Of a stretch of DNA of 64,000 bases, positions 11,118-23,480 are shown piece after piece (position 1 is the first letter of the stretch; each line of letters begins with the position of its first letter). The stretch is from Heterohyrax brucei. Taxonomy: Eukaryota > Chordata > Mammalia > Hyracoidea > Procaviidae. The position numbers were made by a program, and so were the translations under genes. The notes under the pieces were generated by a model. The model was not told the origin of the DNA. It saw nothing but the letters and a program-made list of their open reading frames with translations, and did no database searches. The stretch spans positions 27,943,501 through 28,007,500 of the forward strand of contig CM053140.1 in NCBI GenBank assembly GCA_028571685.1, given 5' to 3'.

Positions 11118-14100
11118 ATGGACACCCCAGACTCAGCCTCGGGGGTCTTCTGCAGCCGCGTCCTGAGCATGGTGAACGCGGATGATGTGAATGCCATCAT
11201 CCTGGCCCAGAAGAACATGTGAGTGGGAGGAGCTGCCTGCTGGCCAGTCTGGCCGCCCTGCCCTGGCCCACTCGAGCAATAAAATGAAGGAAATGAGCAC
11301 ATCACCCAACTAGCTCCAAAGCACATTCCTCCCTGGCCTGGGGGCGAGGCTTTGGCACTGGAAGTGGGGCTTGGGGAAGGGTTTGCAGCTGTGGACTGGC
11401 TGACATGGGCCTCTGAGGCGCCTGTCCTGAGGCCTGGGTGGAAAAGCAGGGCACAGGCTGGACTGTGAGGCATTTCAGGGTACCCAGGGCGCTGGTGGCT
11501 TGGCTTCCTGACAGGGCTGGACATGGGCATCTGCACAGAGCATGAGGTCTCCAGTGGGGGCATACCCCATGGCTGCCACAGCCTCACTAATCCTGGCCTG
11601 GCCTGTGGAAGTACCAGGTTGACAAATTCCTGTTCATGCTTAAAAACTCTGGGGTAGAAACATGGACTTTGGGGCTTCAGTGTTGGGTCTGAAGATTCTC
11701 TCCATGCTCTGTGTATGACACAACATAGATGTGACTTCCTGACCTGTCTTGTCCTGAACAAGGTTACTAGGTGCACCTGGGGTTTAGAAATGCCCCTCAC
11801 TCTTTCCTAGTTCTTTCGGTCAGATGCTAGCCTGGCCTGGGCCCTAGCCCCAGGAGATTCCCACACAGATCTTCCTAGTCCTTTGGGGCAAGTGGTGGGC
11901 CGGAGGGAAGAAACGAGCTGGGAGAGTCAGAGTGGAAGCAAAGAGTATGCTTGAGGGAGCCAGGAAAGACTACATATTTGGTTGAGGTTTTGAACGATGA
12001 ATAGGAGTTCACTAGATGACTTGAATAGTATGTGGAGCTCTGCAGGGTGGGGCACTGGAGCAGGACAGGAGTTGGCAGGGCAGGGTGAGTTCAGGATAAG
12101 GGACAGGTCAGACGGTGCCCCAGAGGCTGGGCACAGGAGCAAGAGTGCTCTCTCTGCTGCCAGGCTGGACCGCTTTGAGAAGACGAATGAAATGCTGCTG
12201 AACTTCAACAACCTGTCAAGTGCCCGCCTGCAGCAGATGAACGAGCGCTTCCTGCATCACACAAGGACACTGGTTGAGATGAAACGGGACCTGGACAGTA
12301 TCTTCCGCAGGATCCGGTGGGTGCCCACCCAGAACTCTCGCCCTTGCCCTGTCCCTCCTTCTACCCTTCCCAGCCCTACCCTCTCCCTGGCTTTGACTCT
12401 CCCTCTCCTTGGCTGCACCCTGCTGCTTCTGGCCTACACTGCTCTGTCCCCATCTGAGCTTTGGGTGCCCCTCAATCCGTTGTCTCAGAGATTCTGCTTA
12501 TTTCTTTTCTGAGACTTTATTGTGCATTTCCTGCAAGCCTTGAGGTAGCATCTTCAGAGGACCTGAACCTGGGGGTAAAAATTGTGACATCTTTAAAATT
12601 TATTAATTTTTGTAACAAGTCACATCACACTGGACGTATAATTCACAAGGCAGGAAAGAACAGACAGTGAAAAGCCATGCCACTGCCTTCTTGTTCCCAC
12701 CCCAGTCTCATGGCACAAATGAGATCACCAGCTTTTGTGGGTTCTTGATGTGGCATTTTCAGTGTGGACAGGAAAGATGAATGTGTTTGATGGAGGAAAA
12801 AAACATTTCTGGACACAGGATGGGCTTACTGTGGGGCACAGGACCCTGGCCCAGGATGAGCTGCTGTTGTTGCATTTCTGTCCCAGCAACTGTACCTTGG
12901 GACAGCTGGTGCCAAAGACTGAAGAAAAAGATGCTCCACTGAGCAAGTTCTGAATAGAAATCATGAGATGAGGCTGGTGAAATCCTTGATGAAAACATAT
13001 CTTTTCTGAGGAGGGGGTCTCAGTGGGCTGCCACAGGTGTGCTGTTCAGGGAAAAAAATAGAAATCCAAAGACATGGCCCTTTTTCTGTGCCTGTCATCC
13101 TGGAAGGGGCTAAGTGTGCACCCAGGTGCTCCATGGGCAGGGAACTAGTCACAGTGATACTTCTGTGAGGGGGATTGACAGGTTGCGGGTGAAGACTTTG
13201 AAGGTTGAATAGGAGTTTGCTAGGTGGCTGGAATAGCAAGCAGTACTCTGCAGGACAAGAGAATGACATTCAAAGGCCAAGAAGTAGACCGGGTTTGGTG
13301 GGGTCAGTTTGGGATGCTTGAACTGCTGAGACAGGGCAGGACTCTGAAGAGCCTTTTGTTGCTCTTTGTAAATAACACGGCCACAAAGGAAAAAAAAAAA
13401 AAAAAAACAAGCAAGTGAAAGACAGCTGGTTAGAAGGGAACTGAGTGTTGTCTTCTTTCCTGGGGTTGCTGTAACAAAATGCCACAAGTGGGTGGTTTTA
13501 GAGAACAGAAATTTATTGTCTTATACTTCTGTTGTTGCTGTTTGGTGCCATCAAGTCAGTTTGGGCACATAGCAACCCTGTGTACAACAGAAGGAAACGC
13601 TGCCCAGTCCTGTGCTGTCCTCACAATCGTTAGGCTTAAGCCCATTGTTAGAGCCACTGTGGGAGTCCAGCTCATTGAGAGTCTGCCCCTTTTTGCTGAC
13701 CCTCTACCAGTTTTGGAGGCTGGGAGTCTGAAACGGTCTCAGCCATGCTGATTGCTTCTACAGGCTCCAAGAGGAACGCTTCCCTGCCTCTCTCCCAGCT
13801 GCTGGTGGCTACCAGAAACCCTTGGCATCACTTTGCTGCTTGTATGAGCATCTTCATGTGGTGCCTTCCCTTTGTGATACCCATCTGCTGTCCCATTATA
13901 AGACAGCACTTACAAGAGATCAGGACCCACCTTACCCCTGGGGGGCACTTTGATGGGACAGTTAAGCACTGGACTACTAACCAGATGCTTGGCAGTTTGA
14001 ACTCACCCCCAGATGCCTGAGGAGTGAGGCCTGCTGATCTGCCAAGGTCATGGCCTTGATAACCGTATTGAGTAGTTTTACTCTGCACAGGTGGGGTCCC

Positions 14101-16366
14101 TGGACACAAGCAGTTAAGTACCTGGCTGCTAACCAAAGGTTGGCACTTTGAATCTACCCAGAGGTGCCTCAGAAGGCTTGTTGATCTGCTTCTGAAAAGG
14201 CAGCCATTGAAAACGATGGCATACAGTTTTCTGACACACATGGGGCTGTCACGAGTCAGAAGTGACGTGATGGCACTTGGTTTGGATTTTGATGGTCATA
14301 CTCCTATGTGACCTTGTTAAGTAATGTATCTTCAGAGGTCCCTAGGGGGCACAAATGGTTCGCTCTTGGTTACTTACTGAGAAGTTGGAGGTTCACACTG
14401 ACCCAGTGGTGCCATGCAAGGAAGGCCTGGTGATCTGCTTCCATAAGATCACAGCCACTGAAAACTGTATGGAAAACTCTACTCTTTAACACATGGAGCT
14501 TCTGTGAGCTGGAGTTTCCTGAATAACAATGGAGTATGATCTTCTTAAGTAGTAATATATTTAAAGAAAGACTGTCACATTCACAGGTACAAGAGTTAGG
14601 ACTTCAACATTTAACACTGTTCAACCAGTAACGTGCTGTCCGTGAACTTGAGTGTCACAAGGGCTAGTACGCCATGTCTGGGGTTTGGACACTCTCATTC
14701 TCTGAGCTGGCACTGCCTGTTCCCCAAAACATACCCCCATGTTGGACCTCAGTCCTTGCCTCCAGGAGCACCAGCTCGAGGGAAAGAGCTGGACACAGGT
14801 TGCATTTCCCTGGGGGTGGAAGGACAAGGCTGGGATGAGCCACCCACAGGAGCAGTTACTGGACAGGGGATCCTGAGGCTCCAGGGATTAGCTGGAAAAA
14901 GGACATTTAAGGAGCTACAGAAGCTAGATGACATGACATGACAGGTAGAGGGTGGACATCCACCCAGGAGTGAGGTTCCACTCCGGGGCCACTGCCTGCC
15001 TGGAGCCACAGTGGCTGGCCTGGCTTCCGTGGGAGCAGCATCAACTTTGGTGCCTTTTCCCCAATAGGACCCTTAAAGGAAAGTTGGCCCGACAGCACCC
15101 TGAAGCCTTCAGCCGTAAGTGTCCCCTGGGGCTCCTATATTTGAAGTCTGGTCTTTGTGGCCACAAGTGCCAGACCTGGGAGGAGTCTGGGTCTCGTGCC
15201 TGCTGGGCCGTGGGCAGGACAGTCTTTTGGCAGCATGGGTGTTGCAGTCAGGGTCCCTCCCAAGAGAGGTTGCATGAGGAAGACAGCAGCTGACCCCCTA
15301 GTTTGTGCTGTGCACTCCTACAAGCTAGGCTGTTAACATTGGAACATCCCGTCTCACAGAAGAGGAAACTAAGGCCCAGAGAGGGGAGATGGCTTGTGGA
15401 GAAAGCACAGCCAGGAAAACACAGGGACAGGACTCAAATTCACATCTGTCTGGCTTGGGGCCCTCATGCTCTTGGTCATCGATCCATGTCACCATCATTT
15501 TGGAGGTTCCCCATTCCATGCTGAGCCTCATGGTACCCCGTAAGCTGAATCAGGGAACAGTCTCCCAGCTCCAGGGCTGTTGACTACCCCAGGAGCAAGG
15601 ACTATGGGGACGGTGACAGTGCTATAATCAGCCCCTATAGAGCAGAAAGCAGAAGTGCAGGCAGGTGAGAGGGCTGACCCAGGTGACATGGTTGGGAGGG
15701 GTACAGCCAGACCCCTCCCAGACCCATTTTAGCCTGACCCAGAGCCTGTATTCTCTGTTCTCACCTTGAAGTGGGGCGAAGGGAGTCTTTTCACCTGCCT
15801 GGGCCTCAGTCTCCCTCTCTGAACTGGGGAGCCCTTGGGTGGTGCAAACAGTTCACTTGTTCATCTGCTAACAGTCTGCTCAGAGGTACCTTGGTAGAAG
15901 GGTCTGGTGATCATCTGAAATACTAGCCTAGGAAATCCTAAGGAGCACAGTTCTGCTCTGACATATACATATAGGGTTGCCATGATGAGGCTAAGTGAAA
16001 GACAGATGATGTATTTGTTTTAATAACTTGGGCCTAGTCAAGCCCTGGGGGTTGAAAGGACCCTTGTGGGGTGCCTGGCACAGGAGGCCCTCAGGTTGAC
16101 CCTCCTGAGCCGACTTTAGCCTCTGCCCTTCCCCAGACATCCCGGAGGCATCCCTATTGGAGGACGAGGATGAGGACCCCATTCCACCCAGCACCACGAC
16201 CACCATTGCTACCTCGGAGCAGAGCACGGGCTCCTGCGACACCAGCCCAGACCTCATCTCACTCCCCCTCAGCCCTGGCTTTGAGGACCTGTCCCAGGCC
16301 CCGCCTGGCTCTCCCACCATCAATGGTCATGGCCCCACAGATGATGAGGAGACGCCAGGCGAGTAG
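11118..16366 (+). CDS. KXD1: KXD1, KxDL motif-containing protein 1 (BORC subunit), 4 coding exons
   Basis: Coding exons 11118-11218, 12164-12316, 15068-15114 and 16137-16366 join in frame to 176 residues, the human length. The protein starts [11 protein letters not shown] and ends TDDEETPGE. All introns are GT-AG. The Met34 codon is split by intron 1 (AT|G), Arg85 by intron 2 and His101 by intron 3. Residues about 30-90 form the helical KxDL domain, and the name-giving motif is K-R-D-L at residues 74-77. The C-terminal part is acidic and Ser/Thr/Pro-rich ([19 protein letters not shown]), probably disordered. In known biology KXD1 is a subunit of BORC, which recruits ARL8 to lysosomes and drives their movement to the cell edge; it also binds BLOC-1. 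At least one 5' UTR exon must lie upstream, because the ATG exon opens directly at an acceptor (AG at 11095-11096) with 21 nt of leader. The first intron is about 6 kb and full of retroelements. Confidence 0.97.
13530..13715 (-). mobile_element. RTE 3' fragment, antisense, inside the LTR
   Basis: It opens 'tgttgttgctgtttggtgcc' and continues 'ctgcccagtcctgtgctgtcctcacaatcgtt', which is the complement of the RTE 3' end. Confidence 0.75.
13948..14090 (+). repeat. AfroSINE, sense, truncated
   Basis: The head 'gggggcactttgatgggaca' and 'ctggactactaaccagatgc' are present; the tail is missing because the next SINE starts at 14092. Confidence 0.7.
14092..14296 (+). repeat. AfroSINE, sense, full length
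   Basis: It runs from 'ggggtccctggacacaagcag' to the tail 'acgagtcagaagtgacgtgatggcacttggtttgg'. Confidence 0.85.
14336..14526 (+). repeat. AfroSINE, sense
   Basis: It runs from 'aggtccctagggggcacaaa' through 'aaggcctggtgatctgcttc' to a worn tail. Confidence 0.8.
15320..15485 (-). repeat. MIR SINE in KXD1 intron 3
   Basis: The MIR core is clear in 'cacagaagaggaaactaaggcccagagaggg' and 'gacaggactcaaattcacatc'. Confidence 0.6.
15827..15988 (+). repeat. AfroSINE, sense, near KXD1 exon 4
   Basis: It runs from 'ggggagcccttgggtggtgc' to 'atagggttgccatgatgagg', ending about 150 nt before the last KXD1 exon. Confidence 0.8.
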
Positions 16367-16903
16367 CCTCACCCTGGAATCCCAAGGGTTCCATCATCCA
16401 AGGCTCCGAGGGTCCAGTTCCAGGGCTGGGACATGTTTGGGTATCTCTCCCTAACCCCTTTCTCCTGCGAACAGCTCTGTACTGCAGATGTCTCCCCCAA
16501 CTCAGCTAGAATCCTCAGGCTGGGCATGTGGGGACTTCTCTGGGCCTGAGGACTGCCCCAAACAACACATAGGGGTTTCCAAGAACCGGAGTCAGCCCAC
16601 CCCCTCCCAGCCCCCTTGGTCAGGCCTTCCTGGAGGCGGAGAACCCTGCCCCACTCTGGTCTTACTAAGTCTGGTCTCTCTGCCACTTCCTCCTAGAGCA
16701 GCACTTTTTCCCATCAGTTATCTTGGGGGTGTTGAGAGACAGGTAGAAGGTTCAAGAGAGAGGCTGGCCACTCCTGAGGATGCTTGATTGTCCCAGCAAG
16801 CCTTCCCCAAGGGCCTCCATGGACAAGCCAGGCCCTCTTGGAGAACAGAGTTTCACGGAGTATTTTTGTACCCCATGTTTACAGATGCTATCGGGAAGTT
16901 ATC

Positions 16904-16909
16904 AATAAA
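16904..16909 (+). terminator. KXD1: KXD1 poly(A) signal AATAAA
   Basis: A canonical AATAAA lies 538 nt after the KXD1 stop codon, in 'tatcaataaaaagac'. The 3' end should fall at about 16920-16930, leaving about 1.3 kb before the UBA52 promoter. Confidence 0.8.
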
Positions 16910-17198
16910 AAGACACCATTCCTGAAAAGGGAAGGTTGCCCATGATAGTGACTTCTTGGGCCTAGGTGGGGGTCATAAACTGGGGTTGCAGTCAGTCAGA
17001 ACCAGGGACCAGGGACAGATATGGCCACTCTTCGTGGCAGTCTTGGTGGTGATCGCTACACTAACCTAACAATGTCCATTGCCATGTAGTACTTTGCACA
17101 TACTGTTCCACTGCTTGGAACACTTCCTCACTCACAGCTCCACACTCCACTCCATGTTTGACTTCCACACTGGGGTAGGAGGGACATCAACCCCTATG

Positions 17199-17546
17199 GG
17201 TTTTTGTTAGCTGCCGTCCAGTTGGCCCTGATTCATGGTGACTGCATGCACAATGGGACAAAATGCTGTTTGGTCCTCTGCCATCCCCCTGATTAGTTAT
17301 GGACTGGATTGTTTTTTGATCCATAGGGTTTTCAATGGTTGATTTCAGAAGCTGATCACCAGGGCTTTCTTCTGAGTCCATCTTAGTCTACAAGCTCTGC
17401 TGCAACCTAGCACTATATAAGCCTCCACCGACAGACGGGTTTGTAGCCGCATTAAGAGGTGCACTGGTATGGAAGCCAACACTGGTCTCTAGCATTAAAG
17501 GCAAGGAGTCTATCTACTACGGACTCACCAATGCCCCCATAACCAG
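17199..17546 (-). repeat. tRNA-Gly-headed SINE, antisense
   Basis: Full length: the antisense tail 'tttgttagctgccgtccagtt' at the left, 'tcttagtctacaagctctgc' in the middle and the tRNA-derived end 'ctactacggactcaccaatgccccc' at the right. It lies between KXD1 and UBA52. Confidence 0.8.
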
Positions 17547-18059
17547 AGCACCCAGGGATTACATTATTAAAGGCATTTTTCCAGAGGAGAGGGTTTCTGC
17601 TTTTGCCTGGTAGAGTAAGTGCTCACAAATGGTGAAGGAAATAAAAACAGAATCCACTGGCACCTTTCCCAGTTCTGGCAAACGCAAGACCACCCACATA
17701 CCTCTGGGGCTCTAGGTACAAAACTAACCCTACGTCCCAAGGTAGCCCTCAGTTTAGCTCAGACTCCCACCCTCTGTTGGGGGATGCACAGCCCCTACTT
17801 GATCTCCCTGCCTCTGTCCTTTCAAACCCATTCATTACCCACAACGGCAGCGCGTTCTAATAACCGACCCCAGAGTTAAGGCTTCCGGGGACCCGCGTCT
17901 TGTCCCTCAGGCTCTCTGCGTAGTACCTTTGCTTTAGCAGAAAACACCCTCGTCTCCCCTGTTTAACATGCGCTCAGTGAATGCCAGCTATGTTAACGGC
18001 CCGCTTCGATGGGGCGAATTGCTTAGAAAGATGCGGTGGTTTCCCCACGTGACCCGCCA

Positions 18060-18300
18060 CAGCGAGCCCACACCAGGAAGCCAGGCTGGTGAGAACCGCT
18101 CACGCTCGCTCCGGCTTCTCTCAGCCGCACTCAAAATGGCGGCGGCGCGGAGGCGGGGGGGAGGCCGGGTGTGCTCCGAGGATTGTGACGTCAGCGCGCG
18201 GCGTGCTCGGTGCGCAGGCGCCCTCGGGACGAAGTGGAGGTTTCCGGTTCCGACGCCCTCTTTCTCTTCAAGGAGGTGGCCGAGCGGGTAGGTATTGGGC
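18060..18300 (+). promoter_or_regulatory. UBA52: UBA52 promoter and first exon, ribosomal-protein (TOP) type
   Basis: The CpG island contains a YY1-type motif CAAAATGGCGGC (18132-18143), a perfect CRE TGACGTCA (18186-18193), an ETS-type TTCCGG (18242-18247) and then a pyrimidine tract, ccctctttctcttc (18256-18269). A C followed by such a tract is the TOP signature of ribosomal-protein genes, which puts the start of transcription at about 18256-18258. Exon 1 would then run to 18287, with donor gtaggt. TOP mRNAs are translated under mTOR/LARP1 control; that is family knowledge, not seen here. Confidence 0.85.
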
Positions 18301-18641
18301 GCTTGTGGTCCGCGCTCGGTGAGGGGCAGGTGGTGGTCTGCGGGGCACTCTGGCGGTCCTTGGCGAGGGTCGGAGGCCGAAGCAGCGGCTCCGAGTCAGC
18401 AGAGTGGGCCGGGCTTGGAGGGACGGCTAGCCCGTCGCGTGGGACCGGGAGCGAGGCCCGCGGGTTCGGGCCTCCTAGTCGGGCGGGGCATTCGAGGCTT
18501 TGGGATTGTGGTCTGGCAGGTTCGAGGTCCCAAGTGGCACCACGAGGCTTCGGGGCGCAGATGGGTTCTTCTGGGGCAGATCCGGGTTAAGGTGAGAGGG
18601 ATAATTAGGAATGTAGCTTTGTTCCGTCTCAGCGCTACCGT

Positions 18642-18735
18642 GAAAGAAAGGCCTAGTGATCTGCTTTAAAAAAGGTCGTAGCCATGGCAGGGGGAGAAAA
18701 AACATTAAGCGATGTTATTCTGCACACATGGAGCC
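18642..18735 (+). repeat. AfroSINE fragment in UBA52 intron 1
   Basis: Only the central and 3' parts remain: 'gaaaggcctagtgatctgct' to 'tctgcacacatggagccgcc'. Confidence 0.65.
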
Positions 18736-19227
18736 GCCCTACACCATGCCGAGCTTTGTGTTGTTCTTCCTGGCTCTGGGTTTCTGCACCTACCTCAAGT
18801 CTATTTATAAAGGTAGGCTGATGGCAGCGTCCATCTTCAGGAATGAAGTAATAATCTGTAAAGCTCGCGCCTGGCACGTGATTGGCAGATTGTGGTACAA
18901 TTTTTACTTAAGGGCTGGAGTAGAGGCAAAAAGTGAGGCTTGGTGAGTCTGGGCATAATTCAGAAGGAAGCTAGTGGGGGAAGGGATGGCAGAAGAGATG
19001 TTGGTGTGCATGGAGTTGGCTCCTGAGATGCTATTCCTAACCAGGCCACCATGAAGAGCAGCCTATGGCCAGGGACTAGCTCAGGCCACGGAGGGCAAAT
19101 CTAGCTCCTCTAGGAAGACGTGGCCAGCCAGATGATGCCCTGAGAGACTTGCTACGCCATCAGCAAACACCGAGTTTTCTGTGCTGGGCCTGAGCATCAT
19201 AAACACAATCCTAGTCTCCATGGGAAA

Positions 19228-19387
19228 ACTTGGTGCATAGTGATTAAGTGCTGCATCTGCTGACCCAAAGGGCGGCAGTTCAGATTCACCAGGCACTCCT
19301 TGGAAACCACAGGCTGTTCTACTCTGACCTGTAGGGTCGCTGTGTGTTGGAATCAACTTGACGGCAGTGGGTTTGGTTTTTGGTTTA
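19228..19387 (+). repeat. AfroSINE, sense, in UBA52 intron 1
   Basis: The body 'aaagggcggcagttcagattc' and tail 'gtgttggaatcaacttgacggcagtgggtttgg' are well kept. It ends about 200 nt before exon 2. Confidence 0.85.
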
Positions 19388-19563
19388 GCCTCCACGAATC
19401 TCACCTCAGGCTTTCTGGTGTGTAATGGTGAGATCTTAGTCATAGGACACATTTAGATTACAGTCCAGGGTGTGTGAAACATGGGCTTGGACAGAAAGCT
19501 GGCTAGGGGTTGGCCCTGCTTTTAGGGTCTCTTGCAGGTCCAGTGCAGCTCAGACCTACTTAG

Positions 19564-21576
<2,013 letters not shown>

Positions 21577-21647
21577 GGACCCCACTCTGCCGGGTCCCCT
21601 GCCTCCTGCTGGTGGCCTCCTCCCAAGCCCCATAGCCATGGGCCCTC

Positions 21648-21653
21648 AATAAA
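21648..21653 (+). terminator. UBA52: UBA52 poly(A) signal AATAAA
   Basis: AATAAA lies 72 nt after the UBA52 stop codon, giving the very short 3' UTR usual for ribosomal-protein genes. Cleavage is expected near 21665-21675. Confidence 0.9.
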
Positions 21654-21964
21654 GTCTCCCCTTCGTTGAATTGAAGCAGTACCTGCTGTCTGTGGCTGAT
21701 TTTTTTTAAGGGGAAGGCAACTGAGGCAAGGCATCTTTGCTGGACCTGAATTCTAGTCAATTAATCCTTTAAACAGTGGTCCTGCCCTTCTCTTGACAGC
21801 ATTGTCTAACTACTGGGTGAGCCAGATGGGCTCCTTCCCACTTAGGAGCCTAGCTGTTCCTTGAACCTGGGTTTGTCCTTTGGAGTGTGAGAAAAAAGGC
21901 TGCTGTACCAGCATTGGCTGGGAAATGGTAGGCCGTGTTAGGCATCATGGTATCCTGTGGTGTA

Positions 21965-22310
21965 TACTATGGGTTGCCAGAATGAACTAATCTTTCTTGG
22001 AACTGCAGCCAGAATGCTTCTCAGAAGTGAGTATGGTGAGACTTCCCCTCCTGCTGGCTTTGGTTACAAGGTCAGGAGGGACTTCCATCTTGCTAGCTTT
22101 GGATACATGATCAGAAAGGACTAATACCTCAAGAAGGAGATAACCTCAGTAGAGGGTCACTGAAAAACAGGAAGACCACTGATTAGATGGATTGACACTA
22201 TAGCTGCAACAATGGACTTGAACTAAAGCCCAGGGTCAGGTGTTACATTGTACATGTGTCTCACCATCAGTTTCAGTCAACTCGATGGCATCTGACAATT
22301 AATGGGCCAC
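21965..22310 (+). mobile_element. RTE 3' fragment between UBA52 and REX1BD
   Basis: The phrases 'ccagaatgaactaatctttcttgg', 'gccagaatgcttctcagaag', 'gaaaaacaggaagacca' and 'cagtcaactcgatggcatctgaca' are decayed RTE 3' sequence, with a duplicated inner part. Confidence 0.7.
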
Positions 22311-22739
22311 CACCAGGTGTCCCTCATGCCTGTGTCTGGCAGGTGATGTCAATGTATGGGTGGATGGGTGAGCCAGGATTGCATCCTCACTGGAGTACAC
22401 ATTAGGCTCACCTGGACCTGGTAATGAGTTCAGTGAACTCAGTTCACAGGGGCAAGTACCAGCCTGAAGTGATACCAGGAGAGGGATCTGGCCTGGCCTG
22501 GCCATTGTCTTCAGGTGACCACCACCCGCTCCCATCTTGGGGGCAGATGCCTGAGACCCTTCCAGGAGCCCCTGCTGAAGGCTGGTGTCCCAGTCACACA
22601 TGTCCACTCAGGCTCGCTACTGCTTTCTCTCAACTTTGGGCCATCTTGACTTCCTACTTCTCCATGCCCTCCACCATCCTTAAGTCCCTGGACAGGAAGT
22701 TCCATAACCTCTGCACTGAAGAGAAGTCCCTGTAGGCCC

Positions 22740-22885
22740 TGCCAGTAGCCAAGGCTCCTTGTCTCAGGGCCTTCGCACAGTGTTCTTCAGCCCGGAGAGT
22801 GGCTCCTCAGTCTAGCTCACCTATGGCATACTACTTGAGTAGCCCTCAGCTTCCACAGACCTGACTTGGTCATTTTCAGTGCCAG
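22740..22885 (-). repeat. L2-like LINE remnant
   Basis: The sequence 'tcagggccttcgcacagtgttc... ctcacc' resembles the antisense L2 3' end. Confidence 0.35.
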
Positions 22886-23059
22886 AAGCAGTTGTCACAG
22901 CCCTATAGCCTCGGGGTAAGGGGCTTTACCTTGGGCTCACTTCTTTGAGACGTGGTGCGGAAAGAAACCGTGGAAGCATCTAGTGGGTGTTAAGATGCGT
23001 GCGTATAAAACAAGCAGAGGACTACTAGCCTGCCTTACAAGAGCTGTGCTTTCAACGAA

Positions 23060-23480
23060 AATGAAGCAGGACGCCCGTGGTGAGACGGGCGCGAACGGGT
23101 GGCGCCGGCGGTCCCATTTCAGTTCTTTTCTGGCCTGAGTCCTCCAGACCTGCAGGGGGCGCCGCAGGGTGCGAAGCGGCCTAATCCGGGGCGGACGCGG
23201 ACCTCGCAGTCATGATCACCGCTGAGGAGGCCGCATCGACCCCTGGAGCCCCGGGGCACGCGGAACCCGCGTGGCCCTGGGTGAGCGCGAGCCTAGACCT
23301 TAAGTCGCGACGCGGGCGGGAGGTGCGGGTCGGGGGCACCAGCCTCACATACAGGCCATGTCCTCCACCCTCAGAAAGGTGCTCCGGTCCACGCGCTAGT
23401 GCGGCGGATCCACCAGCTCCAGGCTGAGCGTGCACAGGCCTTCAGCTGTCTGGAGGAGTGAGTGCGGCCGGGCAGGTGGG
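23060..23480 (+). promoter_or_regulatory. REX1BD: CpG island promoter of REX1BD
   Basis: CpG-dense sequence starts at about 23060 and covers exon 1, intron 1 and exon 2. No TATA box is visible upstream of the ATG at 23212. The transcription start cannot be placed from sequence alone. Confidence 0.65.

Larger units (their letters stand above)
13453..14612 (-). mobile_element. ERVL-MaLR-type LTR (fossil), antisense, with four later insertions
   Basis: LTR pieces lie at 13453-13520 (ttgctgtaacaaaatgccac), 13716-13945 (tggaggctgggagtctg...) and near 14296-14335 and 14526-14612 (gttaggacttcaacattta). Between them sit one RTE piece and three AfroSINEs. The element is broken. Confidence 0.6.

Noticed and set aside
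18295-18669. Upstream coding exon of UBA52 suggested by an open frame
   Set aside because: It lies after the exon 1 donor in GC-rich intron; ubiquitin starts at 19600 and needs no extension.
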